This document shows, in pieces, positions 1-10,057 of a DNA stretch of 64,000 bases. The position numbers and the translations under genes are program-made. Position 1 is the first letter of the stretch. Every line of letters starts with the position of its first letter. The notes beneath the pieces were generated by a model. It made no database searches. It worked only from the letters and a program-made list of their open reading frames with translations, and was not told the origin of the DNA. The DNA is from Chrysochromulina tobinii (Eukaryota > Haptophyta > Prymnesiales > Chrysochromulinaceae), in contig JWZX01003118.1 in the NCBI GenBank assembly GCA_001275005.1, positions 16,516 through 80,515 of the forward strand, read 5' to 3'.

Positions 1-1110
1 TCGAGCTGCACCTCCTTGGGGTCCTTGGTGCCGAACCCAGACACATCCGCCTGGAGCGTCTGCTTGAGGTTGGTAATGTCATCGGCGGTCACGAGGCGCG
101 CAAACTCGGCAAAATTGATCTGACCGTCGCCATCATAATCGGCGAGGTCGATCAGCTTGTCCATGACCTTTTCAGGTACGGCAAGGTTGAACATCGCATT
201 GAGCCTGCGAGGTGTGAGGCACAACGACACCGTAAGAGCTGTGGGGCGCAAGGCTGTTGGGGGTCGGGCGGTTGAGAACATCGGGCGGTTGAGAACATCT
301 GTTGCAGCGAGCGCACATGTGCTTGAGCTCGCCGCGGTCGCACTCGCCCGAGTTGTCCTGGTCAATGAGACGGTATGCACGGCGGATCTCGCCGAAGCGC
401 GTCTCGAGCAAGCGCTTGATCGTGCTGTGCCAGTATATGAGTTCCGAGGCGGGGACCTCGTCCTTGGCCTCGAAGGCCTCGCCCGCCGCCGCCGCCTGCT
501 GCTGTTGCTTCTGAAGCTCCGCGTACTCCTTGAGCTGGTTGAGCTGCTTGCGCGTGTACGGAAGCTGGCCAGGAAAATCACCAGGCGCGTGCAGCTGTGG
601 ATACGGGATGGACTTCTGGAAGCTGTCCCACAATACTCCCCGGGGCGTGCCATTCACGTCCCGGTTTGCAATGAGGTTGGAGGTCATGAAGCCGGTGCTG
701 TTGAACGACTGAAGCCCCACCTCGACGTTCTCCATCTTTGCCAGCTTGCAAGCAAGCTCCAGGTCCCGGGGCGAGACCACGCTGCCACCATTTGCAGCGG
801 TGGCGAGCAGCTGCTTCAGCTTGTGACGTTGCTTGTTGTGCGCGATGCGAATCCGGGCCTCGTTGATCATCTCGTTCTCGGACAGGCCCGAGACCGGTGA
901 CTGCACGTACAATCGCCCACCACCTCGAATCTGCGAGAGCGGCGGATACGGCGCCGTATGCGGCCGGAATTCTCCCATGCTGCGTGGGCTGAGCGAGCCC
1001 GCCATGCTGCGTGGCGAGAGGCCTGGCGGTTGCAGGGGCTGAACGAGCCGTGGGATCGTCGGCCCACGCGGAGTCTGAGCTCGCGGCGACATCATTCCCA
1101 TGGGCATCAT
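1..1110 (-). CDS. EF-hand calcium-binding protein, 3' end off the window edge
   Basis: Two exons are visible on the minus strand: 317-1110 and 1-204, joined by an intron at 205-316 (GT donor after ...AAGCACAT, acceptor CTCGCAG). The join restores an EF-hand pair. The first loop is DQDNSGECDRGE and the second is DYDGDGQINFAE; both have acidic residues at positions 1, 3 and 12. The helix between them reads LKHMLNAMFNLAVPEKV across the splice, which supports the junction. The N-terminal 150 residues are Pro/Ser/Met-rich with a repeated SPRSM motif. The middle has a Gln/Ala run. The start is the first ATG (MMPMGMM). The open frame continues upstream without ATG, so an earlier exon is possible. 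A calcium-responsive role is inferred from the family only; such proteins are common in flagellate protists. Confidence 0.8.
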
Positions 1111-1620
1111 CGCTTCGGTGGACAGGGGGCTGGTGGACGGGCTGCGCACGCTCAACAGAATGGACGATGGAGCGCTCCGACGTCGGGACGACAGGCCGAC
1201 TGCTGTTCAGCGTCAAATCGGCGCTCGCGAAACCTGCCTGCGGTTACGGTTTCACCGCATGTGGGTGACCCGTTTCACGGACTTTCATGTTGGCCTACGG
1301 CGCGGGGACATACCGACCGGGGGGAATCTCACAAAGGTCTCGACATACTCGAATAGTAACGATCGTCAACGAGACACAAGGCGTAAGGCACACCGAACAG
1401 TCGCGACAACACAACACGGGATCACGGGACGTGCACATCTCCCCGCTTTCAACTAACGCGGTGCGGGTGCTCGCGACTAAATGTGCCACACAGCGCGCGT
1501 CGTCGTGCGTCGAGACACACCCGATACCCTGCGGAGTGGCACGGGAGGCAGCCCCACGCGAGGCCGAGACACGCCGGGGCCGCCCATAGCGCTCGGGAGG
1601 CGGCACCGATGGGCAGCGCG
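1111..1620. other. Intergenic, 5' of EF-hand gene and 3' of PX-ankyrin gene
   Basis: No reading frame with domain-like content, RNA gene or repeat is visible. It should contain the promoter or 5'UTR of the EF-hand gene and the 3'UTR of the PX-ankyrin gene, both on the minus strand. Confidence 0.5.
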
Positions 1621-2445
1621 CTAGATGGTGCCAGTCCGCTTAAAATGAGTGAATTTCATCTTGAGCGACACCGAAGCCATCCGCTCGGGCAGCTCACCGG
1701 CGGCGTTCTTGGCCGTCATGTCGGCTCCCGCCATCAGCAGCAATTTGGCCACGTCAGTCCGATTGAACAGGCAGGCCATATGCAACGGTGTGTTGCCTGC
1801 GCGGGGAGCGTGTGCGCCGTCAGACAAGGGGGCGGGGGGCATGGACACTGAAGAGGCGTGCGTCCGGGGATCGCGCGCACCCTGGCGGTCTCGATAAAGT
1901 GGGTCCGCCTTCGATTCGATCAGCTCTTTGCACAGCGCGTCGTCCCCCGCCTTGAGCCCCTCTCGCAAGGCCTCATTGACGTCCTCTGGTCGCTCGGGGA
2001 CAAAGGCCGCATTGACGCCGCTGAAGGGCTGGAATCGCTGCAGGGGTTCGGAAGAGCTTGGGTAGGGGCCGTCGCCTGTTGCAATGCCGCGTTCCGAGCG
2101 CTCGCTGGGCGGCGCGAAGACGCTAGCATCGATTTTCAGAAACTTGAGCAGCGCGATCGGTGGCTTCTCGCCCGAGAGCCGCACCACATTCCGGAGGTAT
2201 TCCTGCAGCTTCTCCACACGCTCGCGCTTGACCGCCTCGCCGTTAAACATGTTTTTCGCCACCGGGAACGTCGCGGGCAGCTTTGCGATCTTGGAGGCGA
2301 GCGCATCATGCAACTCAACAAAGTTGCTGAAGCGATGCTGCACGGTGAATTGCTGGTCGCCGACTGAACTCTTGATGATGTACTCGGTGTGCCCCGTCAC
2401 ATCGGAGAAGCCGGGGACGGTGATCGAGAGTTGCGCGGCGGCCAT
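1621..2445 (-). CDS. PX domain-ankyrin repeat protein
   Basis: Exons 1881-2445 and 1621-1796 encode about 246 residues. The intron at 1797-1880 (84 nt) starts GTGCGCGCG and ends CGCGCAG. Splicing it in phase 1 restores the ankyrin consensus DRQGNTPLHMACLF, which the unspliced frame interrupts. Residues about 5-115 form a PX domain: ITVPGF near the start, the RFSNFVELHDAL helix, a proline-containing loop (LPATFP) and the RVEKLQEYLRNVV helix. PX domains bind phosphoinositides on endosomal membranes. The C-terminal part has one clear ankyrin repeat ending LLLMAGADMTAKN. I chose the start MAAAQLSITV because it begins just before the first PX strand. The upstream open frame is not domain-like. A role in membrane trafficking is inference. 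Confidence 0.82.
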   Translation of the reverse strand: MAAAQLSITVPGFSDVTGHTEYIIKSSVGDQQFTVQHRFSNFVELHDALASKIAKLPATFPVAKNMFNGEAVKRERVEKLQEYLRNVVRLSGEKPPIALLKFLKIDASVFAPPSERSERGIATGDGPYPSSSEPLQRFQPFSGVNAAFVPERPEDVNEALREGLKAGDDALCKELIESKADPLYRDRQGARDPRTHASSVSMPPAPLSDGAHAPRAGNTPLHMACLFNRTDVAKLLLMAGADMTAKNAAGELPERMASVSLKMKFTHFKRTGTI

Positions 2446-3116
2446 CCTCCTCGCGTCCAGGGGCGCCAGCACCGACCAAGTGCACCGCGCGTGTTTCCTC
2501 CCTCGCGGACACGGATACGCCGGGCAAGTTTCGCGTCCAGTTAGAGTGTAAAACCCGAGGAACTCGGTACACAAAGGAAGGTAATTTGGTCCTTGCGAGG
2601 TCCTTGTCCCAGTTTCCTCACTACAAAATAAAACTAGGTCCCTTCTTCGTCCCTGCATCCTCACCAACCCGTTGCCACTCAAGCGGCAGAGGTTGCTCGT
2701 GGTCACTTGCCTGATGGTCGAAACTGCTCACATAAATTGTTCCTCAAATGGCTCGATACACTAATTTACTACGAGCTCGTACCCCTTATGCCCAATATCC
2801 CAAACGGCCGGTAGACTCGGCTGCAACCCCTTGGAAGGGTTCTGATGGCTCTTCACACGGTGGTTCACGGCCGCTTGGTCCGAAGCGACCGTCCGTGGGG
2901 CGGCTTTGACTGCAGCGGCAAGCGCTGTTCGGCTGCCGCGTCAGGCCCCTTCGCGGGGAACACCTCCGCCGGCGCGCCTACGCCGCTTTAACAGTGCTTA
3001 GTGCTTTTTGCCTGGAAGGTAGATTGAGGCCTACTCGCTTTAACAGTGCTTTAACATGTACTCCCTCCTTTGATGTTTGAACGGCTTTTATTTGATTATC
3101 AACTTGACGAATCTCA
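2446..3116. other. Divergent intergenic region
   Basis: This 670-base stretch separates the divergent PX-ankyrin and dioxygenase genes and should hold both promoters. The motif CTTTAACAGTGCTT occurs twice in similar form near 2988-3055. No gene or RNA is recognised. Confidence 0.5.
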
Positions 3117-4382
3117 ATGACGCGCCGCTTCCCTCTCGTCAACCTCGAGGGGCTTGCTTGGTACGTGGCTGGCCGACCGCCACCCGCTGCAGCCATAGCG
3201 GCTGTCAGGACGGCGCTCAACTCTGCCGGAGGCGTGTGGCATGTCGACGGCCATGGCGTGGGTGATACGGCATCGCTTCTGACGGCGAGCAAATCATTCT
3301 TCGACCAGCCTGCTGCTGCAAAACGGCTCTTTTCGGTTGGCGATATGGATCGTTCGCGTGGATGGGAGATGTATCCACAGCATATGAAGTTCCATCGCAC
3401 GTGGATGGCGCGTTACGGCCAGGACGCATTTCCCCATGCAGGGGAGCCGAGCTCCGCCGAAGGCATCATGTGCGAGCGTTTCGTTTGCGGCCCGCCTTCA
3501 GTGTGTAACCAGGACACGCGGGCCCCACACGCGGCGCATCCGTTCTATTCGAGCGATTGGGGCAAGGTCTTCTACGAGCATAATGTGTGGCCAGATGGCT
3601 CGATGCGGGCGGAGATGGAGGCCGCCTACCCCAAACTGGAGCGCGTGGCGCTTGCATGCGTGCAGCTGGTCGCGGCCGCGCTGGGCGCGGATCACACCGC
3701 GTTCGAACAGCTCGTCACACCCTCTTCCACCGCTCACCCGGAGGCACCGCTCCGCCACCACTCGCGCCTACAGATCAACAACTACCCGTCACAGCTCGGC
3801 CGCCGCCGTGAGCTCAAATCTCCAATACGCGCGAGTCGCCACTACGACACGAGCTTCCTCACGGTCCTGTGCCGAGAGCCGAGTGTCGAGAACGAGGGCC
3901 TCGCCAGCCCGGGCACTTCGGGGGCGCTCGAGGTCTTCCTGGACGCAGAGCAGCGCTGGGTGTGTGTGCCGGCTGGTGAGGGGGAGTGTACCGTCTTCCT
4001 AGGGAACCTAGCGGCACTGCTGACAGGGTTCGCCATCCAGGGCACTACCCACCGCGTCTCGAATCCTCGCCATCACTGTTCCACCAACAGGCGACGCCTC
4101 TCTATCGGGTTCAATCTGAAGCCCGACTACCTCCTACCGGCATGCCCTCCCCCCGCTGTGCGAGAAGCTCTGCCGTGGCTGCCGGCTGTGGCTCCGGAGG
4201 AAGTGCCGCTGATCGGCTTGGTGGGCCGTGTTGGATGGCAGAACCATGCGATGCTCACACGCGGGCTAACACGACTCCAGGCCGTTGCCAGCTTCAAGTC
4301 CTGGAAGAAAGAGACCGTTGCTAGGCTGAGGGCGGAACCCCGTACGGAAGGCCTGGGCATGGCCTGGGCTGGCCGAACGTAG
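3117..4382 (+). CDS. 2-oxoglutarate/Fe(II)-dependent dioxygenase, isopenicillin N synthase-like
   Basis: An uninterrupted 421-residue protein with the layout of the isopenicillin N synthase/plant 2OG oxygenase family. The N-terminal section has VNLEGL, then a helix (IAAVRTALNSAGGVWHVDGHGV), then FFDQPAAAKRLF. The C-terminal double-stranded beta helix carries the iron ligands: HYD in SRHYDTSFLTVL is the H-x-D pair, and the distal His is in TTHRVSNP. The RRLSIGFN motif gives the Arg-x-Ser that binds 2-oxoglutarate. An inserted, poorly conserved stretch containing PHAGEPSSAEG lies between the two halves. The substrate cannot be predicted: the family includes hydroxylases, desaturases and ring-closing enzymes. 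No targeting signal is obvious. Confidence 0.85.
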   Translation: MTRRFPLVNLEGLAWYVAGRPPPAAAIAAVRTALNSAGGVWHVDGHGVGDTASLLTASKSFFDQPAAAKRLFSVGDMDRSRGWEMYPQHMKFHRTWMARYGQDAFPHAGEPSSAEGIMCERFVCGPPSVCNQDTRAPHAAHPFYSSDWGKVFYEHNVWPDGSMRAEMEAAYPKLERVALACVQLVAAALGADHTAFEQLVTPSSTAHPEAPLRHHSRLQINNYPSQLGRRRELKSPIRASRHYDTSFLTVLCREPSVENEGLASPGTSGALEVFLDAEQRWVCVPAGEGECTVFLGNLAALLTGFAIQGTTHRVSNPRHHCSTNRRRLSIGFNLKPDYLLPACPPPAVREALPWLPAVAPEEVPLIGLVGRVGWQNHAMLTRGLTRLQAVASFKSWKKETVARLRAEPRTEGLGMAWAGRT

Positions 4383-4549
4383 TACTAGAAGGTGCTTTAC
4401 TCCCCGCTGTGTTGGGCGAAACTTCCGAACGTCCCGCGAAACTACGGGTACAAACTTGATCGTTAGTGCCACTCTTCTCCGACAGTCTGCATTGAGGCGG
4501 CGAACCTCACTTACGTCAGGGGGGATCTGCGTCGGCACTGGGCAACACG

Positions 4550-4831
4550 ATGTCAAACTCGTCCGCGCCGCCGCCACCACTTTCGCCGCCGGTGGAGGCT
4601 ACAATGAAGACGGCCACAACTACGGGGATTGGCGCGCTGCTTGTATTCCTTCTCGTGGCCATCATTTTAGCCGGCATCTTTCTTCGTTCCCGGCGCACGG
4701 CGAAGAAACAAACCAACGATCGCGCCCGCGCCGCTGCAGATTGGCTTGATGAGGGCAATGCCATGGACTTTGAGCTCAACGATGCGGCTTTGGAGGCTCA
4801 GGAAAGTGCAAAAACAGCCGGGAGGGCATAG
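4550..4831 (+). CDS. Small single-pass membrane protein
   Basis: This encodes 93 residues starting at an ATG. There is a Ser/Pro-rich N-terminus, one strong hydrophobic helix (residues about 27-45, GALLVFLLVAIILAGIFL), a basic stop-transfer cluster (RSRRTAKKQ) and an acidic C-terminal tail. The charge pattern suggests a type I-like topology with the tail in the cytosol. I recognise no family. It is called because the helix plus flanking charges are unlikely in a random frame, but a spurious frame cannot be excluded. It lies 167 bases downstream of the dioxygenase on the same strand. Confidence 0.5.
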   Translation: MSNSSAPPPPLSPPVEATMKTATTTGIGALLVFLLVAIILAGIFLRSRRTAKKQTNDRARAAADWLDEGNAMDFELNDAALEAQESAKTAGRA

Positions 4832-5143
4832 AGGTAGTGTGCGTGCTAGACGTGATGCTTGTGTGTGGGCGGCGCGCGCGCGCGCGTGTGTGCTACGCGT
4901 GCGTCTGTATCGGGGCTTGTCCGCGTGCGTGTTACAATTTCGGCTTCGGGCCCCACCGCAGGTGACGCACCAGCCGGGTGGACGTGCGGGGAGCCGGCGC
5001 ACGCCGATGCGCGCGGCCGCGCGCGCGGCCGAACGCAAACCGGACTCCCGGAAGCAAGCAACCGCAGGCCGGGCGCCCCCCTTGCTGTTGGCGTGGGGTC
5101 AACCCGACCCAATAACCCACTGGGGAACGGCCCTAGACTCCGC
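4832..5143. other. Intergenic region with alternating GC/GT tract
   Basis: About 310 bases separate the converging small membrane protein and co-chaperone genes. A purine-pyrimidine alternating tract (GCGCGCGCGCGCGTGTGTG) sits at about 4872-4890, and several further GCGCGC runs follow near 5010-5035. No gene is seen. Confidence 0.5.
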
Positions 5144-7189
5144 TCACTTGGTAATGTCCTTCATGCGGCCGCCAACATCATACTGGCGCCGCTTGACTGG
5201 GTCGCTCAGCACCAAGTTGGCGAGGCAGACCTTGCGGAATTCGTCCTCGATGCGCGCGCGCTCGGCCTCATCGGCATCCGCGTGTTTGTCCGGATGCCAT
5301 TTGAGCGCCAGCTTGCGGTACGCATCCTTGATCACCTTGGCGTTAGCGTCGCGTGCCACGCCGAGGAGCTCGTACGCGTCGAACTCGTCCAGCTCGTCGC
5401 TCTCGGCACTCCCGCCTGGTCCATAGCCCGGCCCATAGCCGTAGCCGCCTTCGGCGGGCTGCTCAGCGCGCTCCTTGGCGCGCCGCATCGCGTCGTGTCG
5501 CCTCAGAAAGTCGCTCGCAAGCTGGCAGGTTGGCTCTAGCTTGAGGGCCGCCGCATAGTCGTAGCGCGCCCGATTAGGATCGTGGAGGGCTACGTGGCAC
5601 GCTGCACGCCGCAGGAGCAGCTTGACACTGTGCGCATCCAGCGCGAGCGCAGCGTCGCAGTCGGCGAGCGCCTCGGCGAACCGCTCCTCGTGCATCCGCG
5701 CCTGCGCTCGGTTGGCCAGCAGATGTGGACGCAGGCACCCCTCCACGTCAGCCTCAAGTGCTCGCGAATAGGCCGCCGCCGCGCGTACAAAGTCGCCCGC
5801 GGCGTAGGCGGCGTTGCCGTCGGCCTTGAGTTGCATACCCGCGCGCAGGCCACGGAGCGCGCGCGCCGCGCGGCCGTCGCTCTCAGCCTGTCGACTGCGC
5901 GCCAGGCTCAAGAGTCGTTCCTCCGCGTCCGTGAACTTTCCCCGCTTTCCGAGCACCCTCGCCAACGCGAGCACGAGCTCCTCCTCGTCGTCTGCCCCGG
6001 CGCTCGGGCCAGGAAGGTGCTCGGCGAGCGCCATCTCGGCCTCCTGCTGCGCCTGCCACAAGCGGCCGCTGCTCTCCAGCACGCCCACCACCAGCCGCTG
6101 CCCGAGCGTAGAGTGCGTGCAGGAGCGGCACACCGCGCGGCACAGGTACAGCGCTTCGTCCACTCGCGAGGCCGCCCCGAGCGCGCGCGCACGCTCCACG
6201 TGCGACAGCAGCCGGTTGGCGTGCTGCTTGCCGTCGGCGGCCTGCTGTGCGGCCTCCGAGAGCGCAGTCTTGCCGTCTGGCGCGACCAGCCTCCTCCGTT
6301 CATGATCAGCCATCGGGGGCGCCCAGCGTAATTGGACTCCACCGACTGGCGTCGCGGGCTTCTCAACGCTGTAGGCGACCTCAAAGTGGCCAACGGCCGC
6401 CTGCAGCTCGCCGAGCATGATGCAGCAGCGCCCCGCACGCAGCCGCCCCTTGACGTGCCTCGGCAGCGCCGCAAGCAACGGTCGCAGCCTGCGCATGGCC
6501 GCCACCGGATCAGGCGGCTCGCGCGCGAGAGCGCACGCCGCCAGGTTGCTCAGCGCTGCCGCGTGGTCACTGTGCATGCCGCCCACGCAGTCGTCCGTGG
6601 CCGTGGCGAGCATCTTTTCGTACCAGCGTTCGGCCGTTGCGAAGTCCTTGCGCCCAAAGGCCGCATTGCCGCGCTCGCGGTATGTGCTCAGTGTGTCGTT
6701 CACGATCGCCGTGGCGGTGCCAGCGCCTCCGGTTGCGGCGGTGGCTCCGGATCCCGTGTCCGGGTAGTTGACCGTATCAGATGGTGCGACTGTAATGGGC
6801 ACTGGCGCTGCTCTGGCATGCGATAGCACGCGGCGCACGGGTTGCGCATGCTCAGCAGCAGCGAGCTCGCCCACTGACATGGCCTCGGCGTTCGCGTCCA
6901 TGATGCCAGTCCAGAAGCTGTCCAAATCTGCAGCCTTTGGAGCTGCTGGTGGGAGTGGCGTCGGCATGTCCACTGGCGCAGGCACATGTGGTCGCTGCTC
7001 GCGCAGCACACGCGCCACCTTTTGACGCACGCCCATCTTTACGACTCCAAGGTCTTTGAGGCGGTCGAGCAGAGCCTTCTGATCGGAAGCAATTGTGCAC
7101 AACTCGGACGCCTGTTCGAGGACGACCTCGATGACATCGGCATCAACGTGGGCCGCTTCCAGGGCGAGCATGAGCTCGTCAACTGGCAT
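5144..7189 (-). CDS. SAM-like/TPR/J-domain co-chaperone (DNAJC7-like architecture)
   Basis: A single-exon gene of about 681 residues. The N-terminus ends in a SAM-like helix pair ([19 protein letters not shown]). Several TPR motifs follow: a first block with [26 protein letters not shown], and a second with [26 protein letters not shown] Gly/Tyr-rich linker leads to a C-terminal J domain ([21 protein letters not shown]) with the HPD motif in LKWHPDKH. Family knowledge: the HPD loop stimulates Hsp70 ATPase activity, and TPRs of this arrangement bind Hsp70/Hsp90 tails. The start is the first ATG (MPVDELM). The open frame extends 46 codons upstream without an ATG, so a missed 5' exon is possible. 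No ER or organelle signal is visible, so I infer a cytosolic protein. Confidence 0.85.
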   Translation of the reverse strand: MPVDELMLALEAAHVDADVIEVVLEQASELCTIASDQKALLDRLKDLGVVKMGVRQKVARVLREQRPHVPAPVDMPTPLPPAAPKAADLDSFWTGIMDANAEAMSVGELAAAEHAQPVRRVLSHARAAPVPITVAPSDTVNYPDTGSGATAATGGAGTATAIVNDTLSTYRERGNAAFGRKDFATAERWYEKMLATATDDCVGGMHSDHAAALSNLAACALAREPPDPVAAMRRLRPLLAALPRHVKGRLRAGRCCIMLGELQAAVGHFEVAYSVEKPATPVGGVQLRWAPPMADHERRRLVAPDGKTALSEAAQQAADGKQHANRLLSHVERARALGAASRVDEALYLCRAVCRSCTHSTLGQRLVVGVLESSGRLWQAQQEAEMALAEHLPGPSAGADDEEELVLALARVLGKRGKFTDAEERLLSLARSRQAESDGRAARALRGLRAGMQLKADGNAAYAAGDFVRAAAAYSRALEADVEGCLRPHLLANRAQARMHEERFAEALADCDAALALDAHSVKLLLRRAACHVALHDPNRARYDYAAALKLEPTCQLASDFLRRHDAMRRAKERAEQPAEGGYGYGPGYGPGGSAESDELDEFDAYELLGVARDANAKVIKDAYRKLALKWHPDKHADADEAERARIEDEFRKVCLANLVLSDPVKRRQYDVGGRMKDITK

Positions 7190-7691
7190 GTCGAATTTGT
7201 GGACGACCCGAGAAAAAGTTTGCGGACCCGGGACACCTGAGCTCGAAACAAGAGTCCTGGGCCCTGGCTTCGGTGTGACATGAGAATTCACAACAACACC
7301 GACACGTTCACACGCCCGTTCACACACCCGTGCGTGCGTGCGTCATCCCGGCTCCCCCCGGTGGTTTTGAACCGGTGACACAGACGGTTATACAAAGGTC
7401 GCGTGCGACAGCCCTCAACGTGGTCATAATAATATTCAAAGCTGGTGCGTGGTGGCAGGCTGGCAGGCGACCTGTCATCTGAGCGTCACTTCCCGTAGAA
7501 GTCTGCAGTGCCAGTGAGCTCGCAGCTCCAACGCAACGGGTGGTTCGGTTGTTACTGTACCATCAATACAACTCTGCGCACTCTGATTGTGATACCTAGC
7601 CCCGATTTCCAGAACACTGAACACAACTCGAAAAGCCAACACCCGACTGAGCTCCTGTGCACGCTCACTGAGGGCGTTCACATCTCAATTC
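7190..7691. other. Intergenic region between two minus-strand genes
   Basis: Roughly 500 bases upstream of the co-chaperone and downstream of the transporter. There is a GTGCGTGCGTGCG run near 7330. A B-box-like motif (GGTTCAAAACC on the minus strand near 7365) was examined and not accepted as a tRNA. No gene is called. Confidence 0.5.
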
Positions 7692-9988
7692 TTAAATCCG
7701 ATCGGCCGGTCCTCCCTGCACCCGCCGCTGCTCGCGGCGTATGCGTTTCATGGTCTTGTCCACGTTCATCGCGATCGCCGCAGCATTCGCCGTGGACACG
7801 CGCCGCATCGGGACCTCGATGACGCCGACCTCCTCGCCGTTGCCGTCGCCGTTGCCGTCCTCAGGGCCCTCGGTAACCTCTGCATCAATGGTCATGCGCG
7901 TGGTGGTACTCGTAACCTCGTGGATGGTCACTTCCGCCTCCACGATCTCCCTTTCCTCACTGCTGGAAATCTGGAGCTGCAGCGCGCGTCTTGCTGGCGA
8001 TGTCGGCGTGGCGTTATGCGGCCCCACGTACTCCGTGCGCAGCTCCGCATCGTCATCCGCATCGTCAGGCTGTTCTGCCAAAGGAAGTTGGCTGCTGCCA
8101 CCATTCGCCTCGCGCATCGCACTCGCCGGCAGCTTCGGCATACTCGTAGGCACACTCGTCGCGGGAGAACTCGCCAGCTTCGGTGAGGGCGGCTGGGAGA
8201 GGACGCTCTCGCCGATGGCCGCCTTGATGGCGCTGTCCGCGGCATGGGCAGCGACGTTGACGCCGCTGAGCGATCCTTGGAAGGTCCCTTCCCACGTGTC
8301 TCGTCTTTGCAGTCTGCGGCTTGCCCTCCTCTGGAGGCTGCCCTGCTGCGCGCCATTGGACGACGAGCCCATCGAGTCGTCGGTCACGCCCACCGCGCGC
8401 TGATGCTCGGACTGGTCCGAGTTGTCCTGGAGAGAAGGACTCGCCCCGTTCATGGCGGTAGTTCCTGACGTGAGGTCGGCCGCCTCGCCGCCCGCATCGA
8501 GCACATTCTTGAAGTTGGGTCTCTCTTCTTTCTTATCAATGACATTCTTATCAAGGTCCATCGAAGCCTTCGCGATTATGTAGAGCCCAACCAGCACGAA
8601 GACCATGCCAAGAAAGTACAAGACCCAGCTAGCCGCGACCCCGACCGAGCACGCCGGGTTCGGACCAAATTGGCATGTGCCCATGAGGAGGAACTCCTCG
8701 AAGAAGATGCCACCCGCAACCTGGGCGGGCAAGCGGTGCGGTCAGCGGAGCACGCGATGCGGGGCGGAAGAGGGGGCTGGGGGGGTGGCGGGAAACTGTG
8801 CGAGGCGGGGCGGGAGAGGGGGCTTGGGGGTGTGGCGGGAAGCTGTGCGCGCACCCCGCCGAAGAGGATGTACGTGCCGACCATGAGGGGCAGGATGAGG
8901 AGCGGGTTGTACAGGCCGAGGCATTCGGTGAGCTTGACGATCCAGATGATGCCACATGCGACGACGAGCACAATCTCGACGTAGAGAAGCCAGCCCATGA
9001 AGATGGACAGATTGCCCTGAAAGATCATCGCAAGGAGCTCGGAGAAGACTTTAGACTGCACAATCATCTGGGCGCCGCCCGCGAGCGACGAGTAGAGAGT
9101 GAAGGAGACCGGCAGCACCATCTCGTGCGCCCAGGGCTCCGGCTCGCCCGTCTGGACGCGAACGAGCTTCATCTTGCGCGTGTAGACGATGTGGGTGACG
9201 TACGATCCTATCGCGATCGCGAGGGAGATGATCAGGTACACCAACCAAGTCGGTCTGCTCCAATAATTCTCGAGCGTCCGGACTGAGTGGCACGGGACAC
9301 CGACTGGGCCGAAGATGACGGTGAACACGGTGCCGAGCACCGTGAGCCACGTCCCGCCCTGCATCGCCCACGAAATTTTCGCCTTGTTGACAAACTTGTT
9401 GTAGAAAATGTTGGTCACGAACTGGATGCTCTCGAGCGGCGTCAGGATAGACGCCGGCGCGAGCGCGAGCGCCGCAAAGTTGATCAACGAGAAGCCGACG
9501 AAGATGACCATCCCCCAAATCCAGAGCTTACTTTTATGCGGTTTTGACTTGAGCTCTTCGGGTAGCTCATCGAGGGCGGTAGCCTGCATGTTCTGCCCCA
9601 CGTTGATGCCAATCGAGCCAGCAACTCCCATCAGGACGCCCACGCCAAAGCCCCATGCAGGCAGCGCCGTGCACTTGAGGCCGGGGTCTGACCAAACGGC
9701 ATCGACCAAGGTCGCATTGTCCAGGGTTTCGTTGTACAAACTCACATTGCTCGTCGCGTTGTTCGTGGCGTTGAGCGGCGGCGGCGCTAGGGGCGGGGTC
9801 AGCTGTGGCAGCGGAGGCGAGGGTGGCGGCGGCGAGGGAGGGGGCGAGGGTGGCGGCGGCGATGGTGGGGGCGAGGGTGGCGGAGGCAATGTCGGCGGCA
9901 GCGGAAAGGGTTGCGAGGCCACCATCTGCACCAGCCCCAATGTGACGCTGCGCAGAAGCAGCCCACGCCGGCGGCTGTGCCCTCGCAT
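7692..9988 (-). CDS. NIPA-type (DUF803) membrane transporter with extensin-like Pro-rich N-terminus
   Basis: Two exons (8855-9988 and 7692-8720) encode about 720 residues. The phase-0 intron at 8721-8854 has a C-rich tract before CGCCCAG. Splicing rejoins the eighth and ninth membrane helices as TYILFGG|VAGGIFFEEF. The first 22 residues look like a signal peptide. Next come about 45 residues of PPSP/PPPSPP repeats, then a cluster of N-glycosylation sequons (NAT, NAT, NVS, NET, NAT). The core from ALPAWGFGVGVLMGVAGSIGINVGQN onward has nine or so helices typical of NIPA proteins, which are proposed Mg2+ transporters in animals and plants. The C-terminal 250 residues are hydrophilic and Ser/Ala-rich. 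The start codon is only 69 bases from that of the DNA-PK gene on the other strand. Confidence 0.88.
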
Positions 9989-10057
9989 TGAAATAGCTCT
10001 CAGATCGCCCGCCGCGCCGTCGGCAATGCGGTTGAACTACTGTGTTGAACTTCGACT
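9989..10057. promoter_or_regulatory. Short divergent promoter region
   Basis: Only 69 bases lie between the ATG of the NIPA-type gene (minus) and the first ATG of the DNA-PK gene (plus). Unless one coding start lies further inside, both core promoters must overlap here or lie in coding sequence. No TATA box is evident. Confidence 0.4.

Noticed and set aside
7350-7420. B-box-like GGTTCAAAACC on the minus strand, suggesting a tRNA
   Set aside because: The flanking bases do not form a T stem (ACCGG against CCACC), and no anticodon stem, D arm or acceptor pairing is found at the right distance.
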